A stretch of 64,000 bases of DNA from Desulfuromonas sp. CSMB_57 (lineage in GTDB: Bacteria; Desulfobacterota; Desulfuromonadia; Desulfuromonadales; Syntrophotaleaceae). The first letter of the stretch is position 1. Each line of letters opens with the position of its first letter. Both the position numbers and the translations under genes were made by a program. Below the pieces are notes generated by a model. It worked only from the letters and a program-made list of their open reading frames with translations, was not told where the DNA came from and ran no database searches. Positions 63,692 to 64,000 of the stretch are shown in pieces. The DNA lies in contig NZ_JAFCIY020000031.1 in NCBI RefSeq assembly GCF_020194955.2, forward strand, positions 1 through 64,000. The letters run 5' to 3'.

Positions 63692-64000
63692 TCACTTCAG
63701 GGGATCTTCGGAACGGGAAACAGAAAATGATTGGCGAAGGCGCAACAGATCGTCGCGAATCTCGCCGAGCAGTTGCCGGTCGGTTTTGGCCGCCTGCGCC
63801 TCGGCGGCAGGGTCGCGCCGCGCACTGCCGCGCCGGCCAAGAAGCTTCTTGGCACCGGCGATGGTATAGCCTTGCTGATAGAGCAGTTCTTTCAGACGCA
63901 GGACGAGTTCGACGTCCTGGCGCCGGTAGAGCCGCTGGCGGCCCTGGCTTTTGGCCGGGCTGATGGTCTGGAACTCGCTCTCCCAGTAGCGCAGCACATG
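63692..64000 (-). CDS. MerR-family transcriptional regulator (5' end outside window)
   Basis: The visible 100-odd residues include LRYWESEFQTISPAKSQGR and YRRQDVELVLRLKELLYQQGYTI, followed by GAKKLL, the second half of a MerR winged helix-turn-helix as found in short MerR proteins near ihfA/pheT in Geobacter relatives. The C-terminal part is short and helical. The first part of the DNA-binding domain lies beyond the window edge. Confidence 0.88.
   Translation of the reverse strand, partial: HVLRYWESEFQTISPAKSQGRQRLYRRQDVELVLRLKELLYQQGYTIAGAKKLLGRRGSARRDPAAEAQAAKTDRQLLGEIRDDLLRLRQSFSVSRSEDPLK

Overview
The window looks like a chromosome segment of an anaerobic deltaproteobacterium of the Desulfuromonadia, most like Pelobacter/Syntrophotalea. 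This rests on the gene order surE-pcm-yqaA-nlpD-rpoS-apt, strict-anaerobe enzymes (glycyl radical diol dehydratase, double-cubane cluster protein with its activase, sirohaem reductase-like protein), selenium-use genes, and a 2,3-butanediol/acetoin cluster with two AcoR-type sigma-54 activators. No 16S or long housekeeping set is present, so the assignment is an inference.

Layout. 1-2.6 kb: thiamine genes thiC-thiS-thiG (minus strand), with an odd hexamer repeat between thiS and thiG. 2.6-13.8 kb: a butanediol/acetoin region. Two paralogous AcoR-type regulators flank a minus-strand operon (membrane protein, (R,R)-butanediol dehydrogenase, several small unknowns, VOC protein, acetoin reductase-like SDR, ABM-domain protein, DUF190 protein) that is followed by a separate outer-membrane barrel gene. 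Matching candidate sigma-54 promoters and TGAGACA-type palindromes lie upstream of both this operon and thiC, which suggests that thiamine supply and diol use are controlled together. 13.8-19.5 kb: signalling genes (CHASE4-GGDEF-EAL, receiver-PP2C phosphatase, receiver, GAF histidine kinase).

19.7-32.6 kb: a B12-independent diol/glycerol dehydratase and its activase, a TPR/DUF4037/DUF4125 cassette and a PocR-type two-component system. All lie on the minus strand and are enclosed by two direct copies of a small module (ferredoxin, small membrane protein, aldo/keto reductase, exported coiled-coil protein). One module copy has lost the reductase; the other has a slightly truncated ferredoxin. 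This is the most unusual part of the window.

32.5-43.5 kb: a sirohaem-reductase-like protein with an altered cluster motif, an MFS exporter, MscS and DUF2254 membrane proteins, then a selenium operon (yedF, cysteine desulfurase-like, DUF3343-SelD fusion) convergent with a YjiM/YjiL pair. 43.9-48.4 kb and 52.9-58.9 kb: accessory DNA with a decayed IS1595 transposase, three toxin-antitoxin loci (one broken), a truncated AAA gene, a REP-type transposase with inverted repeats and an integrase scrap. Between them is a trehalose gene pair that reads as a split Rv2006/OtsB1. 58.9-64 kb: tRNA-Arg and the conserved stationary-phase/repair block ending in a partial MerR gene.
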